DNA of 64,000 nt from Amoebidium appalachense (GCA_963693365.1 CAVNZM010000003.1:4712001-4776000), one strand, 5' to 3'. Positions 1-12,490 are shown, counted from the stretch's first letter. The notes: generated by a model not told the origin, from the letters alone. Numbers and translations are program-made.

Positions 1-902
1 ACACACACACATTCTTACTTGCAGAGACCAAATAAAAGTTCTGTCTCCTCTCTTCTTCCTGTTGCTGCATTGGCCTTTAGAAAGTCGAAGTCGAGATCTA
101 TACCTCATTTACTGACGTTCCCTGTTTTCATTCGTTGCCAAATCCCCCATCCCCCCCCCCCCCCCCCCCCAAAAAAAAAAAAAAGTGCAAAAAATAAAAG
201 GAAAATACGTATGAAAATAAAAAATCAATAAAATAGAAATAGAATAAAACAAGATTTAAATCAAATAGAAAATCCACGAGCAGCGGTTAAATAAAAACTA
301 GATCATCATATGAAGAGAGAAAGAGGAAAGTGTCCTGAGCCTCTCTCCCCTCCAATTACTTTGAGCATTCTGTGATTATTCTTTCTTGTCTCCCCCCCCC
401 CCCCCCCCCCGCTCCACCCCCCCCCCCCCCCCCTCCCTCTCCCCCATCTCTCCTTCTCCCCCACCATATTGCCATGACCTTATCCAAACTGAATTAGTAC
501 TTTACATCTACCTACCCCCCCCCCCCCCCCCCCCCCGGTTTCGTTAACGAGGTGAATAGGTCGAAACTCGGGTACTGTGGATGACGTGGGCCCCCCCTGA
601 GGATGGGCTCTGCTTATTATGCATACTCGTTATGTATGGCTTGCATTCTGCATCGTGTTATCCGTTTGTTCTTGTGTACTTCGTACTTTTTGACGCATTC
701 AACCCCCCCCCCCCCCCCCCCTCCCCCCTCCCCTCCCCTCCCCCTCCCCTCCTTCCAGCAGTAACTGAGTTGGGTTCCGTCGACGAGGCGATGGGTATAA
801 GCTCGGGTACTGTAGATGACTTGGGGCCCCTTTGAGGATGGGCTCTGCTCTATGTGTACTTTGTACTCTATATTGCAGTCTAACCCTCTTTCCCCTTCCC
901 CC

Positions 903-933
<31 letters not shown>

Positions 934-986
934 TTCCACACTCACACACACACGCACGCAAAAAACAAAAAACAAAAAAAAAACAG
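1..986. other. Repeat-rich sequence upstream of the first recognisable ABCG exon
   Basis: No coding exon can be supported here. The stretch holds several C runs of 15 to 30 bases and two related copies of a dispersed repeat (about 536-710 and 757-880). Both copies share the sequence around GAGGATGGGCTCTGC and end in a C run. A possible splice acceptor (ttgcag) lies at 19-24, but what follows has no recognisable protein similarity. The missing 5' exons of the ABC transporter probably lie to the left of the window, or include something here that I cannot identify. Confidence 0.5.
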
Positions 987-1164
987 ACGGGCAAGACCAC
1001 CAACACGAAGCAAATATTGAAAGGCATCAGTGGAGCCGTCAAGCCGGGAGAGATGATTGTAAGTCGATAGTGTTCTTGCTCTCTGTCACAACCCATGCAC
1101 AAACACAAAAACACACACACGTATGTTTTCACACAAACACACACAAAACACACACAAAGGTTTC

Positions 1165-1198
<34 letters not shown>

Positions 1199-1664
1199 GT
1201 ACGTTTTCACATACACACACGCTGGGTTAGAACTGGTGTTTCCGTTCTGAATGGCATTCCCATTTCCACCTTCCGACACATTTTTTGGGGGGCATGCCCC
1301 CCCCCCCCCTCCCCCCGGCCGCCCCTTCTCTGGCGCATTGTTCCCCTTTGAGCAAGCTACACTGTAAGTGGTATACGGAAATGCTTTACTCCACCCACTT
1401 ATAAGTAATGGTTAAAGCCATTCATGATTATATTCCCCATACCCTACAATGCCACATGACATTAAAACTTTAATTCACCAATCAGGCGCTGATGGGCACC
1501 AGCGGTGCGGGCAAGACCACATTCCTGAATCTTCTGTCGGGGCGAAATCTCGGAGACGGACGGATGGATGGCGTGATCAGGGTCAATGGGTACAAACGTG
1601 ATAAGAGTTTCAGGTAATATTCTGTTTATCATTATACACGTCCCCCCCCCCCCCCCCCCCCCCT

Positions 1665-1712
<48 letters not shown>

Positions 1713-2020
1713 CCTTCCTCACTATGCAATACTTGGCGTTGTGGTTGTGGAAGTGAGAAGAGGTTTGGGATGACTGTTATCAGCACAAGCTCGAGGGGTA
1801 AATCTGTGTCAAGGAGTGAGGGGTGAGGGTTGAAAAAAGATTAGACACGATTCAGTCGTGGCATTCATAGTATGTGTCCTCGCAAGGGCATGCGCACAAG
1901 CACACGAGCACCCGGGCCTAATTACACCCCACACGCCTCTGAATACAATCACTTGCACGCTCACTCCTACATTGTTAACACACTTACTCACTCACTCACT
2001 TCCTTATATCCACACGCCCT

Positions 2021-2053
<33 letters not shown>

Positions 2054-2238
2054 CGGATAGCCGGCTACGTAGAGCAGGATGATGTGTTGATGCCACAGCT
2101 CACCGTTAAGGAGACTTTCTACTTTCAGGCACGGCTGCGTCTTCCCAATTCTTGGAGTGACCAGCAAAAAAATGAGAGGTGCCCCCCCCCCCCCCCCCCC
2201 CCTCCCCCTCCAACACACATACACGCACACACACACAG

Positions 2239-2293
<55 letters not shown>

Positions 2294-2786
2294 TATAGAG
2301 AGGAACCAGATTAGATATTGCACGACTAACACCATAACTGCCCCACTAAGTTTAATCCCTTAAATTCTTAACGGTGTATTTTGATTGCAGGGCACAGAGC
2401 ATCATCAACGAGCTTGGGCTGGGGCACACGATGGGCACGCGGATCGGCAACCACCTCTTCAAGGGCATCAGCGGCGGCGAACGCAAGCGCGTGGCCATTG
2501 GCTGCGAGCTCATCACAAACCCCCGCATCCTGTTCCTCGATGAGCCCGTACGTAGATCCCCCAAAATTTCATACTGGCGGGCGAAAAATCCCCACCTCTG
2601 GATGTCATGGTTGTGTGTCGAATAGGAAACTCCCTGTGTTGTAGTCATGTGAAGTGCCCCACCACACACACGAAAAAATAGGGAAAGAAAAGAAAGAGCA
2701 AGAAAGAATAGGAAAACGATACGAGAAGAAAACAAATTGAGTCAGAAACTGCGCCATTTCCCAGCGTTTTGCACCGAACTCCCCCC

Positions 2787-2838
<52 letters not shown>

Positions 2839-3417
2839 ACACACACACCAGGCTCCAGCCACTTGCCCTGTATCCGTGACTGGTCGTACTCAAATCAATA
2901 TCACAAACGTTAACACCTTACCTTCATTGTCAGCCATGCACACCCACCTCAAACAACCATTTCTGGTTGGGTGCTAATCATGGAGGGGGGTTACAGACCT
3001 CCGGGTTGGACTCATTCACATCATATCACGTGATGAACTTCGTCCGTCAATTGGCCGACAACGGGCGTGCAGTGATCACAACCATCCACCAACCGCGAAC
3101 CACCGTTTACGATCTCTTCGATAAGCTTCTACTACTGTCGAGGGGCGAGCCTGTTTACTACGGGCCTGCATCGGAGGCAATTGATTGGTTCTCACAATTG
3201 GGATATCCCTGCGCCGAAGATGATAACCCGGCCGATCATTTTCTCGATGTGACGACGATCGACGGCCGATCGGCAGCGATGGAGCAGGAGACAAAACTGA
3301 GAAACCAGAAGATGGTGGAGGTGGGTTAAAGATGAGGTGTCATTGGTTTAATCATGCTGTGTAGGTTCGGGTTTGGGAAAGTTCTGTGAAGGGCTAATGG
3401 TTCTGCATGGTTTAGAA

Positions 3418-3460
<43 letters not shown>

Positions 3461-4176
3461 GGGGGGAGGGGAGGGGGAGGGGTGGGGATGCCAAGGATGT
3501 GTATGTGCACAACCCCCCCCCCCCCCCCCCCCCCCCCTTTACTTGGTGCTTCTACTCTTTTCTGCATATCCACGCTATAGTACACATAAGCACTTCGATG
3601 CATAGCACTTTTTACTCCCCCTCTTTCTCTGACTCACGGGTGGATAAGCACATACACAGGTGCTTGCATCTGCAGCATACTGTTGGTCACGTATAAGGGC
3701 TTGTGGGTAAAAGGGGGGAGGGGGGGGGGGATGTAAATGAGAAACTCCATATTGCAAAAAAAATTCATGCCACTTAAACCAAAACAGGCATTCCGAGACA
3801 GCAAGTATTGGAAAGAAGCCGACAAGGAAGGGGCCCAAGCCAAAATGTCCCCGGACATGCGCCCCGGCCGCGGTTTGGAGCGCCTGAACGCGCTCAAACA
3901 ATTTACTGTCCTCTGGAAGCGTGCAATCAAAAATTTCCTGCGCGATCGGCAAGCGGTATCGGCGGAGGCGGGGCAAACAATCTCGCTCGCATTTTTGATT
4001 GGCGGGATTTTCTTCGGGCTGAACGACGATCAGAATTCGATCCTGAACAGAGCGGGGATTCTGTTTTTCATTTGTCTAATTCTCGGATTTGGGCCGTCTC
4101 TCGCCGCCATTCAGTTGTTCCATGGAGAAAAGGTATGTTCTTTTGTCGGTTTTTTGTGTGTTTGCGCGGATGGGGG

Positions 4177-4217
<41 letters not shown>

Positions 4218-4279
4218 TTTGTGCAGGAGCAGGGCCGTTCCCGAATGCCACTTCCGTCTGAGGATGATTTCTTTGTACG

Positions 4280-4316
<37 letters not shown>

Positions 4317-5763
4317 TCTTCCCGGGTCTCAGACTCTCCCTCCTCTTTTGGGGCAGGAGTCAAGATTCTTAATATTTTCACTCCCGTGCTGTTAATTCTT
4401 TTTTCTATTCACTAACACCATCACCGTAACGCAATATGCACACGCACACGCACACACACACACGTACACGTACACGTGCATGTGCACACTCACACCCACC
4501 CACCCAACACCACACACACACACACACACGTACACACACGTACACACGCACTCATGCACACACACGTACAGGCGGTGTTCCTGCGTGAGCGCAGTGGTGG
4601 TGTGTACCAGGTGCTACCCTATTACCTCTCCAAGTCTGTGGCCGAGTTTCCCTTCCAAATCTTCTTCCCCATCTTCTTTGCCTGTGTGGTCTATTGGATG
4701 GTTGACTTCAACAACCTTGCTGAGAGATTCATTTTCTTCATTGTCGGGTGCATCTGTCAGGTAGAATACCAACCCTCCCCCCCCCCCCCCCCCCCCCCCC
4801 CTCCCCCCCCCCCCCCTTCCCCGGGGCCCTTTTCGTCCACACATCGTAACAGACGCATGTACAAACACATCAAACTTTCACTCACTCACCCACTCATCAA
4901 ACCCGCTGGCGCACACAACAAAAAGGAAAATATCCACACGTGCATTCGTCACATTCCCCCAAACCCCAACTCCATCATTGACCCTCCTCGTACATGTTTT
5001 CAGATTTCAAGTGAAACAGCAAGGTCAAGAAATGGTGTCATAGATTCATTTTCAGTTTGAGAGGCAAAACGACCGTACTTATGGATTAACAATGAGTGGC
5101 TCCTGTTTGCTATCCTGCTTCAAATCCTATCTTTCTATATAGGATTAACCATGAGTGGCTCCTGTTTGCTATCCTGCTTCAAATCCTATCTTTCTATATA
5201 GGATTAACCATAAATGACTCCTGTTTGCTATCCTGCTTCAAATCCTATCTTTCTATATAGGATTAACCATGAGTGGCTCCTGTTTGCTATCCTGCTTCAA
5301 ATCCTATCTTTCTATATAGGATTGACCATGAGTGGCTCCTGTTTGCTATCCTGCTTCAAATCCTATCTTTCTATATAGGATTAACCATGAGTGGCTCCTG
5401 CTTGCTATGCTGCTTCAAATCCTATCTTTCTATATAGGATTAACCATAAATGGCTCCTGTTTGCTATCCTGCTTCAAATTTTATCTTTCTATAATGAGTA
5501 ACTGACGGTATGCACACAGTACTTCACCACGCAAGGAATTGGCATCGCCCTTTCTGCAGCAACACCCACACCAGACATTGCCGCCGCCGTCGCACCCGTG
5601 ATTGTCGTATTTTTCGGCCTTTTTGGCGGGTTTTTCCTGAATTCCAAGGACTTGTGGAGCGGGTTTGTGTGGATTCAAAAGATCAGCTTCATGTACTACA
5701 TCTGGAGGGCCCTTATGGTGAACGAATTTGAGGGTATGAACTCCCCCCCCGCCCCCGCCCCCG

Positions 5764-5811
<48 letters not shown>

Positions 5812-5830
5812 CCCACCCCCCAAAAAACAA

Positions 5831-5872
<42 letters not shown>

Positions 5873-6210
5873 GGGTGCCTTCAGGTCCAATCAAACACTT
5901 CATCTATCGCCACTATCACCGATCAAGTATATCTAACGCCCCTTACACCAACAATAAAGCTTGTCCAAAATATATCACTAGTCAAGCATATCTGACCTCC
6001 AAATTTCCTCGTGCAGGTCTGTATTTCACCTGCGACGCGGACGGTTCGCGGTGTCAAAGCACGGGCGAGGTTGTGTTGAATAATTTCGACTTTGGGGACA
6101 CCAACAAATATGTCGATCTGGTGATCGTTTTCATGATGGGTGTGTTCTACCGCTTCTTGGCGTATGTTATCCTGAGAGTAGTCGGCAAGCCCAAGGTGAA
6201 GATTTTCTGA
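987..6210 (+). CDS. ABCG (White/BCRP) family half transporter, 5' partial, nine visible exons
   Basis: ATP-driven membrane transporter with the ABCG order: nucleotide-binding domain first, then membrane domain. Substrate unknown. Exons by my reading: 987-1058, 1486-1613, 2053-2178, 2391-2547, 2997-3320, 3788-4132, 4572-4760, 5520-5733, 6017-6210 (TGA). All have GT/AG borders and matching phases, giving 582 visible codons. Visible motifs, in visible-residue numbers: Walker A GTSGAGKT (28-35), Q-loop EQDD (74-77), signature ISGGERKR (135-142), Walker B ILFLDEP (155-161), D-loop TSGLDS (162-167), switch histidine in TTIHQP (192). The membrane half starts in the sixth exon, with hydrophobic segments in exons 6 to 9 and the ABCG-typical FLRERSGGVY before one of them. 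The protein ends in a short basic tail, VGKPKVKIF. The N-terminus is missing, so total length is unknown; ABCG half transporters usually have about 600-700 residues, so little is lost. Half transporters act as dimers, so a partner or homodimer is expected (family knowledge). Confidence 0.93.
5083..5493. repeat. Seven-copy 59-bp tandem repeat inside an ABCG intron
   Basis: Units start at 5083, 5142, 5201, 5260, 5319, 5378 and 5437, an exact 59-bp period; the last copy is slightly truncated. Copies differ by only one to three bases, such as gagtggc versus aaatgac. Each unit carries a short inverted repeat, TCCTAT with ATAGGA, around ctttctat. The array ends 26 bases before the acceptor of exon 5520-5733. 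Confidence 0.95.
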
Positions 6211-7176
6211 AGTAAGGTTGGGGGCCTGTGACGAAGGAGGAATATAGGTCGTTGAGTAACTTCAAGCAAAAACCGGCGGGAAAAACTGTAAAATAGGAAA
6301 AGAGCGAAACGACAGGTAAAGCCAAGAGTGTGGTATGGTTTTTTGGGGGGTTGTGTGTGTTTTGAGTGTATATGGGTTGAGGATGGTGGTGGTGGTGGGG
6401 CGGGGGGGAGGGGTTTAGAAAATTCTGTGCGGCTCCAGGCCAAGTCGTGGAATTGTGATGAGAAAGCATATTATAATACATAAAGTTTTAATGTTTATAC
6501 CTCAGTAATGATGTGTCCCCGGATGCCTGATGGCTTTTTTCCTGTGGTTGCAACATACTACATTTCTAGATTAGAAATGGTTTCTCGGCACAGTTGTTCC
6601 CTGAAAAAGGCCATCAAAAGAATATTTTTGAATTTTTATCCTTTTTTGGTTTTTTATTGTGGGTGGATGCATATGGGTTGGCGAAATTCTCATTGGTCGT
6701 GCATTATTAGTATATCTCGGGGCTGCACTTATGTAATGTTCCCAAAAAGACGCCACACGCCACATGTCAACATTCTTAGTCAAAGTTTCTGAATTGGTGA
6801 TTGCTAAAAGCTTGTAACTCTTACACAGGGTTGATATGTTATTGATAACTTTAGCATTTTATCCATTAGCTCTCCACTGAGGCCGTAAGCCGCTCTACTA
6901 GTACTATGTGTACATCACGACAACAGTTATAAGAAGGCACTTCAGTAGCTACCACCGGCACTTAACAAGTAAAAAACTGGTATCAAAACCTGCAATCGTG
7001 GTAATATAGTACTCTGCCATGATATCTTGTGTTGGTGTGTGTGTGTGTGTCCGTGCGCATGTACATTTGTCTGTTGCGTATTTGTTTGTACATATGCCGC
7101 GGTGTAAGCGTGTGTGTATCTCTGTGTGTGTGTGCCACGGTGTAACACCGTATGTGTGTGTGTGTGTGTCTGGTTT

Positions 7177-7214
<38 letters not shown>

Positions 7215-7345
7215 TATCCTGCTCAGCTTCGCCTGCTCACGGCTATAGTGTAATGCAAGGCCTCCAATACCAAGAGTGTAGTGATATTCAATAGTGCATG
7301 CCTTTGAAAGTCCAAATTTTGCAATTTGTCCTCCGGTTACATTAT
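6211..7345. other. Spacer between the ABCG gene and tRNA-Tyr
   Basis: Holds the presumed 3' UTR of the ABCG gene (no canonical AATAAA seen soon after the stop), then AT-rich unique sequence, then a GT-rich microsatellite stretch at about 7034-7215. No gene is supported. Confidence 0.5.
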
Positions 7346-7429
7346 CCGCTGATAGCTCAGTTGGCAGAGCGGGAGACTGTAGTGGTAGCTGTCATCTCTA
7401 GGTCGCTGGTTCGATTCCGGCTCGGCGGA
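7346..7429 (+). tRNA. tRNA-Tyr (anticodon GTA) with an 11-nt intron
   Basis: Full cloverleaf: acceptor CCGCTGA pairs with TCGGCGG (7422-7428) with discriminator A at 7429. D arm GCTC/GAGC. Anticodon stem GGAGA (7372-7376) with TCTCT (7395-7399). Anticodon GTA at 7379-7381. T arm GCTGG/CCGGC around TTCGATT. The anticodon loop is 18 nt and becomes a normal 7-nt loop if 11 nt (7383-7393) are removed after base 37, the standard place for nuclear tRNA-Tyr introns. A T run from 7432 is a good RNA polymerase III terminator. Internal A box (TAGCTCAGTTGG) and B box (GGTTCGATTCC) are both intact. Confidence 0.95.
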
Positions 7430-8019
7430 TTCTTTTTTTTTTCCTTCTTCTTCTTCTTCTTCTTTTGTTTTTTTTGCGTGTGTACACGCGTGTTCCGGTC
7501 ACCATCTCACGACTGCGCGTGTCACTGCGTTGATGTACTCAGATAAAAGGGCTTCTGCTATGAACAAAAATTTTTTCTTCAAAAAAAAAAAAAGAGGGGG
7601 GGGGGGGGGGGGGAGGGGGGGGGGGGGGAGGGAGGGGAAGGGGAGGGAGGGGGTGCAGGGGGAGGCGGGGGAGATTCGGCCTGCAGACACGTCCACGCGG
7701 TCGTGCACATGCTGCATTCTGTCGGAACCACACCCATGGCCCAATTAGGTATGCTTTCTCCATGCAGCAAGCATTGATATTCCAGATTGTTCAGGGCAGT
7801 GAGCATCTGAACTAAGAGATGGGGGCATCCAAACGACGGGTGGTCAGGGTGCAATGGTGAGCCAGGCAAGGGGGAGGGGGCCGGGAGGGGCGGAAAAGGG
7901 GGGGGGGGGGGGGGGGGGGGGGAGGGGGGGGGTGCCATCATACTACTTTGGGGCCGGCGGACCGCCGCCGGGCGACGGGGGGGGCCCACGCATGGGCGTC
8001 CAGCTAGGGAGAACTGCCT

Positions 8020-8063
<44 letters not shown>

Positions 8064-8356
8064 AACACACACACACACACACACACACCCACCCTACCCA
8101 CTGAACTACATCCACCTCCCCACCCACAAGACCACCCACATCAGGCCCGATGTATTCCCGGAGCTCAGCCTCCCGTCCGGGCAATAAATCAACAGATAAG
8201 CGATAATATTACTATACTAGCCATTTCTTGGGTCCGCGGTCACACACATACACACACACACACACACACAGACACAGACACATAGAGACACACACACACA
8301 CATGTGCGCACGCCAGTTTGGGGTTCTTATTCGCGGACGGTATCTGTACATGTGCA

Positions 8357-8396
<40 letters not shown>

Positions 8397-9334
8397 CACA
8401 CACTTAACCATAAAAGGTTAGTCTTCATGCAACTCAGTGACACTGCAGCTGATTGTGAAGTCTTGCCCAAGCAGTCACCCATGCATGCATCCCGCCAAAC
8501 GGCACGCCTAAAATTTTACAAAGCAGTAAAAATAGGCCTAGGCATGCCATGCCTGAGTCAGCCTGAGTCGCCACGTACATGTATACATCCATATGACACA
8601 CGTACGCGCACCCGGCGCACGCAAGCGCGTAGGCTACTCAGTGTAGTACTCCGTGACGGTCCCACGTGCACGGACGCGCCCGGAGCTCCGCCGCTCAGGC
8701 ACGTGAACTCAGCAGCCGGGCAGCATGAGTTCGCTTGTAATGCTGTACGCCGAATCTGATTGGTGTGACCCGATAGAAATTCAAAAGTAGCCAAATTTGT
8801 CTATTTTTGACGTCATTGATTTCCTGATTGGCTTGGGCAAGATAACGTAATTTTGTTCGGATCGGGTCGGGCTAAAAAGTGCGCTGAGCCTCTGGAATTT
8901 TGAGGATTTATAGAGAGGCGCATCCGACTGAATCCGTCCAAGTCTTCACGAATCGACATTCGCGCTATTAGTGTAGCACCCCGGGTGAACAAAGTCTCTG
9001 CCGATTACTCATTATTTGAATAAAAACCTGCGGGACTTCATTTTCACTTCGGTCACTTTCCTTTCACATCAATTTTTTTTCCCGACTTTTCATCATGGCA
9101 GGTATATAAGAGCTTTCGCTTCTTTCTTTTTGTGACGGGACTGAAGTCCGGTGCAGGGGGGATGACCTCCAGGCAGGTGCTGGCGCAACCGGGGTGATGG
9201 TTGTGATCCTGCGGGCTGCAAGGAGTTGGTGAGCTACCTTACCTCTCTCCATCATGGTTCTGTCTTCGCGTCCTTTTACCCGCCGGGGCGTGCGGATGGT
9301 ACTCTGATGGCCGCGAGGCTTCTCGTTTACAGAC

Positions 9335-10088
9335 GGCGTCCACGAATAAGAAACTACCGCCCGGGGGGGTAAAGCCAAGTTTCTTTTTCGTTCTGATAGA
9401 GAAATTCCTGTTTTTTCTGCCTTTTCGCGTTATTACCATACGCAGTATAAGTTTCTTTCTCGTTCTGATAGAGAAATCAAAGGTAAAACTCAGTCGGCAT
9501 GTGTTAATGTTCCTTAGGCAACACCGTACTGATCATTATCGCTTTTTGGGAGCTTTGGCAGGATATATTTCTCCTGCTGTACGTATGGATACCACCCTAG
9601 TAGATAAGTCTGTATGGTGCTCTGATGTTGATATTGCCTGGGAAGTTGTGCAGTGGCGTTGTAATTTTTGTTTTCATCGCCGCTGGTGCCACTTTTGTGC
9701 TGAACCTTTCAATCGCAAGCATGTTGATAGGTGTGAGTTTTTATGTCGCATTTTACCCCTTTCCCTACGGGTGTCTGCTACACTGGCTGGCAATGTGACC
9801 ACTTTAGACTTTTTTTTGAATTCTGTTGGTCGTCACATTGATAACTCGTGAAGTTTTTTTATTGTCTTCGCAGTATGCCGTGCATACTTGCAGTTTCCGT
9901 CGAATAAATCCAGTCAAAAGAAAAAAATCCTCCATGCCCGGCAGGAACACCACCTCAAAAAACCCCCTGCCACTTACTAATAAAATAAGAAATCTAATTG
10001 GGGAACAGGTAAAGCTACTTTTCTTATTGTTTCCCGCTAAAGCTACTTTTTCTTATTCATGGAATTCTTATTCGCGGCCGTCTGTAGG
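9335..10088. repeat. Short imperfect inverted repeats and local direct repeats around a 700-bp block
   Basis: CAGACGGCGTCCACGAATAA (about 9336) reappears in inverted form near 10066-10088 (TTCTTATTCGCGG, then CCGTCTG), with three to four bases missing. Inside lie two near-identical copies of AAGTTTCTTTTTCGTTCTGA and its continuation to gagaaat (9377 and 9449), and two copies of AAAGCTACTTTT (near 10011 and 10039). This could be a decayed mobile element, but target-site duplications are not evident. Confidence 0.3.
9501..9851 (+). other. Open frame with a Cys/His knuckle, possible retroelement remnant
   Basis: A 116-codon open frame carries CNFCFHRRWCHFCAEP and then FNRKHVDRCEF, that is C-x2-C ... 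C-x2-C-x7-H-x3-C. A similar C-x2-C-x(5-9)-H-x(3,4)-C knuckle closes the reverse transcriptase region of many non-LTR retrotransposons. It is followed by TLDFFLNSVGRHI, which loosely resembles a helical tail of such proteins. No catalytic reverse transcriptase motif is in frame nearby, so this may be chance. I do not assign a function. Confidence 0.2.
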
Positions 10089-10636
10089 GGGTTGGCGGCC
10101 TTCTGGGTAAGCGACGGCACCCTTTTTCTATGATGGGGGGCACAACTAAGTTTTCTGCAACTCTACGTTTTCTCCTTGGGGTGCACCTGCGGCTTGGTTG
10201 ACGTCTCCTCCGCGGCGCGCGTCCGGGGTAGTTTATAGCCGACTGGGACGTCTCAGCTGGCTACAGTTACGGTCCCTTGTGGTGGCAGTTAGCTCTATAG
10301 CCTTGATTTGTGTACCCGCTTGCCTGGTAGTGTTGGTTCCTTTTGCATCTCCCGTTACAGCTAGGCTACCTTGCCTGGCTGCTATTCTCCTTGGAGGGTT
10401 AATCCTGTCGCCGCGCCCCCTAAGGTAGTTTTGCAGTCTTACATGTTCTGTATTGCTCTTTTGAAACCTCGTGTGCTGCTCCAGTGATAGAGTTTTGGCC
10501 GAGGGCTCTGTCTCTAGAGTAGTTACAGATGGCTTCCTTGCAGTTTGTAGCCTAGACATCTTCGTGGCTTTGATGGAGCAATCTAGCCATGCCCCAAGCT
10601 TCTCATTTTGTACCCTGCCATCGATGCTAATGACAT

Positions 10637-10704
10637 GTTAACGTACGCGTTTACTCAAATTTCTGTGTGTTAACGTACGCGTTTCACTCAATGATTTCTG
10701 TGAC
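10637..10704. repeat. Two-copy 32-bp direct repeat
   Basis: GTTAACGTACGCGTTT followed by actcaa and ttctgtg occurs at 10637 and again at 10669. The GTTAAC and ACGCGT palindromes are kept in both copies. Confidence 0.75.
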
Positions 10705-10955
10705 TCAATTCATATTAGGTCACCTTTATTGAGGATTTTTTTGTTGTGGCAGCCGAAATATCAACTTATCGTTTTCAGTCCTGCCTTTAGTGTTTATTTG
10801 TATTTTTATACCTTTGGGTCGACGTCCGTATTCGAATCCAGTGAGCCTACTTCTCATTTTGACTCGAAAATCGTCTCTCGAGATATCTGGGATATCTCTT
10901 TTTCGTGTCCTTCGAACATATGAGCACATCAATAAGTCATTATAAAAAATATAAA

Positions 10956-10980
10956 AAATTCGGAGCCATAGCCTCCCCCC

Positions 10981-11021
<41 letters not shown>

Positions 11022-11240
11022 GGCCTTGGGGACGGCACGGGGTCCCCCGCGCGGCAGCGTGTGCCCGGCGTGGCCCGGGGGGGTTAGTATCCGGATACTA
11101 ACCCCCCCCGGATACTAACCCCCCCCCGGGCCACGCCGGGCACGCGCTGCCGCGCGGGGGACCCCGTGCCCCCAGTCCCCGGGGCCCCGGGGGGGGGGGG
11201 GGGGGGGGGAAGGGGGGGGGGAGCCTATGGCTCCGAATTT
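10956..11240. repeat. Long fold-back (inverted repeat) element, arms about 135 bp
   Basis: The left arm starts AAATTCGGAGCCATAG and continues through a C run, GGGGCCTTGGGGACGGCACG and the GGCGTGGCCCGGGGGGG stretch to TTAGTATCCGG. The right arm returns the same sequence in reverse complement and ends CTATGGCTCCGAATTT at 11240. The centre (about 11085-11120) holds the palindrome TTAGTATCCGGATACTAA and a second copy of CCGGATACTAA, leaving a loop of about 12 nt. Arms agree at nearly every base outside the homopolymer run lengths. No open frame lies inside, so it fits a non-autonomous fold-back or MITE-like element. Confidence 0.85.
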
Positions 11241-11599
11241 GGAGCCTTCGGCTCTCCCCCCAAACTGTTCAACTAGGGGGAGCAGTCCAACGGGCCTGTA
11301 CCGGTACCACCCTACTTGCTAGTATCGGCCGCCCAGGCGAAGCGTTAGCTGAGCCTGAAGGCCCTGTTTTCTGTAAAGGTACCAAACCGTTGCACTATGT
11401 TTTTTTTGTTGCACGAATTTGGAAGTTTTTTTTTCCTATATATGGTATTTTCTTGTGCGGCTTTGCGCATTGGAGGACGGAGTTCAGTGTGACAGTTTGC
11501 TGAGTCATTTTGCTAGCCAATGCCATGATCTTGGTGGAAAAAAATATTGGCGGGTTATTCGAATATCGAGAGGCCGTTATTATGGCGCTCGATGATTCG

Positions 11600-12219
11600 G
11601 TGATGAAAATTCTCTCTCTCTCTCTCTCTCTCTCCCCCCCCCCCCCCCCCCCCTCTCTCTCTCTCCCTCTCCCCCTGTCTCTCTCTCTCTCTCTCTCTGC
11701 CCGTTGTCTCTCTCTCTCTCTCCCCTCTGTCTCCCTCTCTCTGATCTCCCTCTCTCTCTCCCCTCTGTCTCCGATAGAGCCATGCCAAAGAGGAGATCTA
11801 AACCTCTCTCTCTCTCTCTCTCGCCCACCAGCGATTTATGGCGATCGATGATTGGATCATGCACCCCCCCCCCCCCCCCCCCCCCCCCCAGTTAAAAAAT
11901 GAAAAAAAAAGAAGAAGCCCTCACCACTCTTCCCTCTCCCTCACTCTCATTTGCTATCTCTCTCCCTCTGTTCCCCTCAACCCTTCGTGTCCTCCCCTCT
12001 ATATCCCCAAATTCCTAAATAACTACCAAAACTATATACTCTTTCTTTTCGTTTCCTTTTCTCTTTCTCTACTCCCCCCCCCCCCCCCCCCTTCCCTTTC
12101 CCCCCTCCACCCCACTTGTCTCTTCTCACCCCCTTCCCACCCCTTTCTCCCTCTCTCTGCCCTTCTCTGCCCCCCTCCCCCTCTCCGTCTGTCTGTCTCT
12201 CTCTCTGAGGCTTTCTCCA

Positions 12220-12279
<60 letters not shown>

Positions 12280-12296
12280 CCCCTCTCCCTCTCCCC

Positions 12297-12328
<32 letters not shown>

Positions 12329-12490
12329 GCCCGTTGTCTCTCTCTCTCTCTCCCCTCTGTCTCTCTCTATCTGATCTCCCTCTCTCTCTCCCCTCTGTCT
12401 CCGATAGAGCCATGCCAAAGAAGAGATCTAAATCTCTCTCTCTCTCTCTCGCCCACCAGCGATTTATGGCGATCGATGATTGGATCAAGT
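11600..12490. repeat. CT-rich duplicated unit, copies 1 and 2
   Basis: A (CT)n/C-run block ending in GATAGAGCCATGCCAAAGA, then a short CT run and GCCCACCAGCGATTTATGGC, occurs at about 11630-11860 and again at about 12180-12485. Between them lies C-run plus AGTTAAAAAA sequence that recurs in copy 3 near 14173. The shared ATG frame (MPKRRSK, MPKKRSK) is only as long as the unique part and is not evidence of a gene. Confidence 0.8.

Noticed and set aside
5083-5493. CRISPR-like regular repeat
   Set aside because: Units are contiguous with no unique spacers, in a eukaryotic intron; a plain tandem repeat.
8880-9110. LTR or gene promoter (TATA-like and AATAAA-like sequences)
   Set aside because: No matching second LTR, no primer-binding site and no downstream gene were found; short motifs alone are weak.
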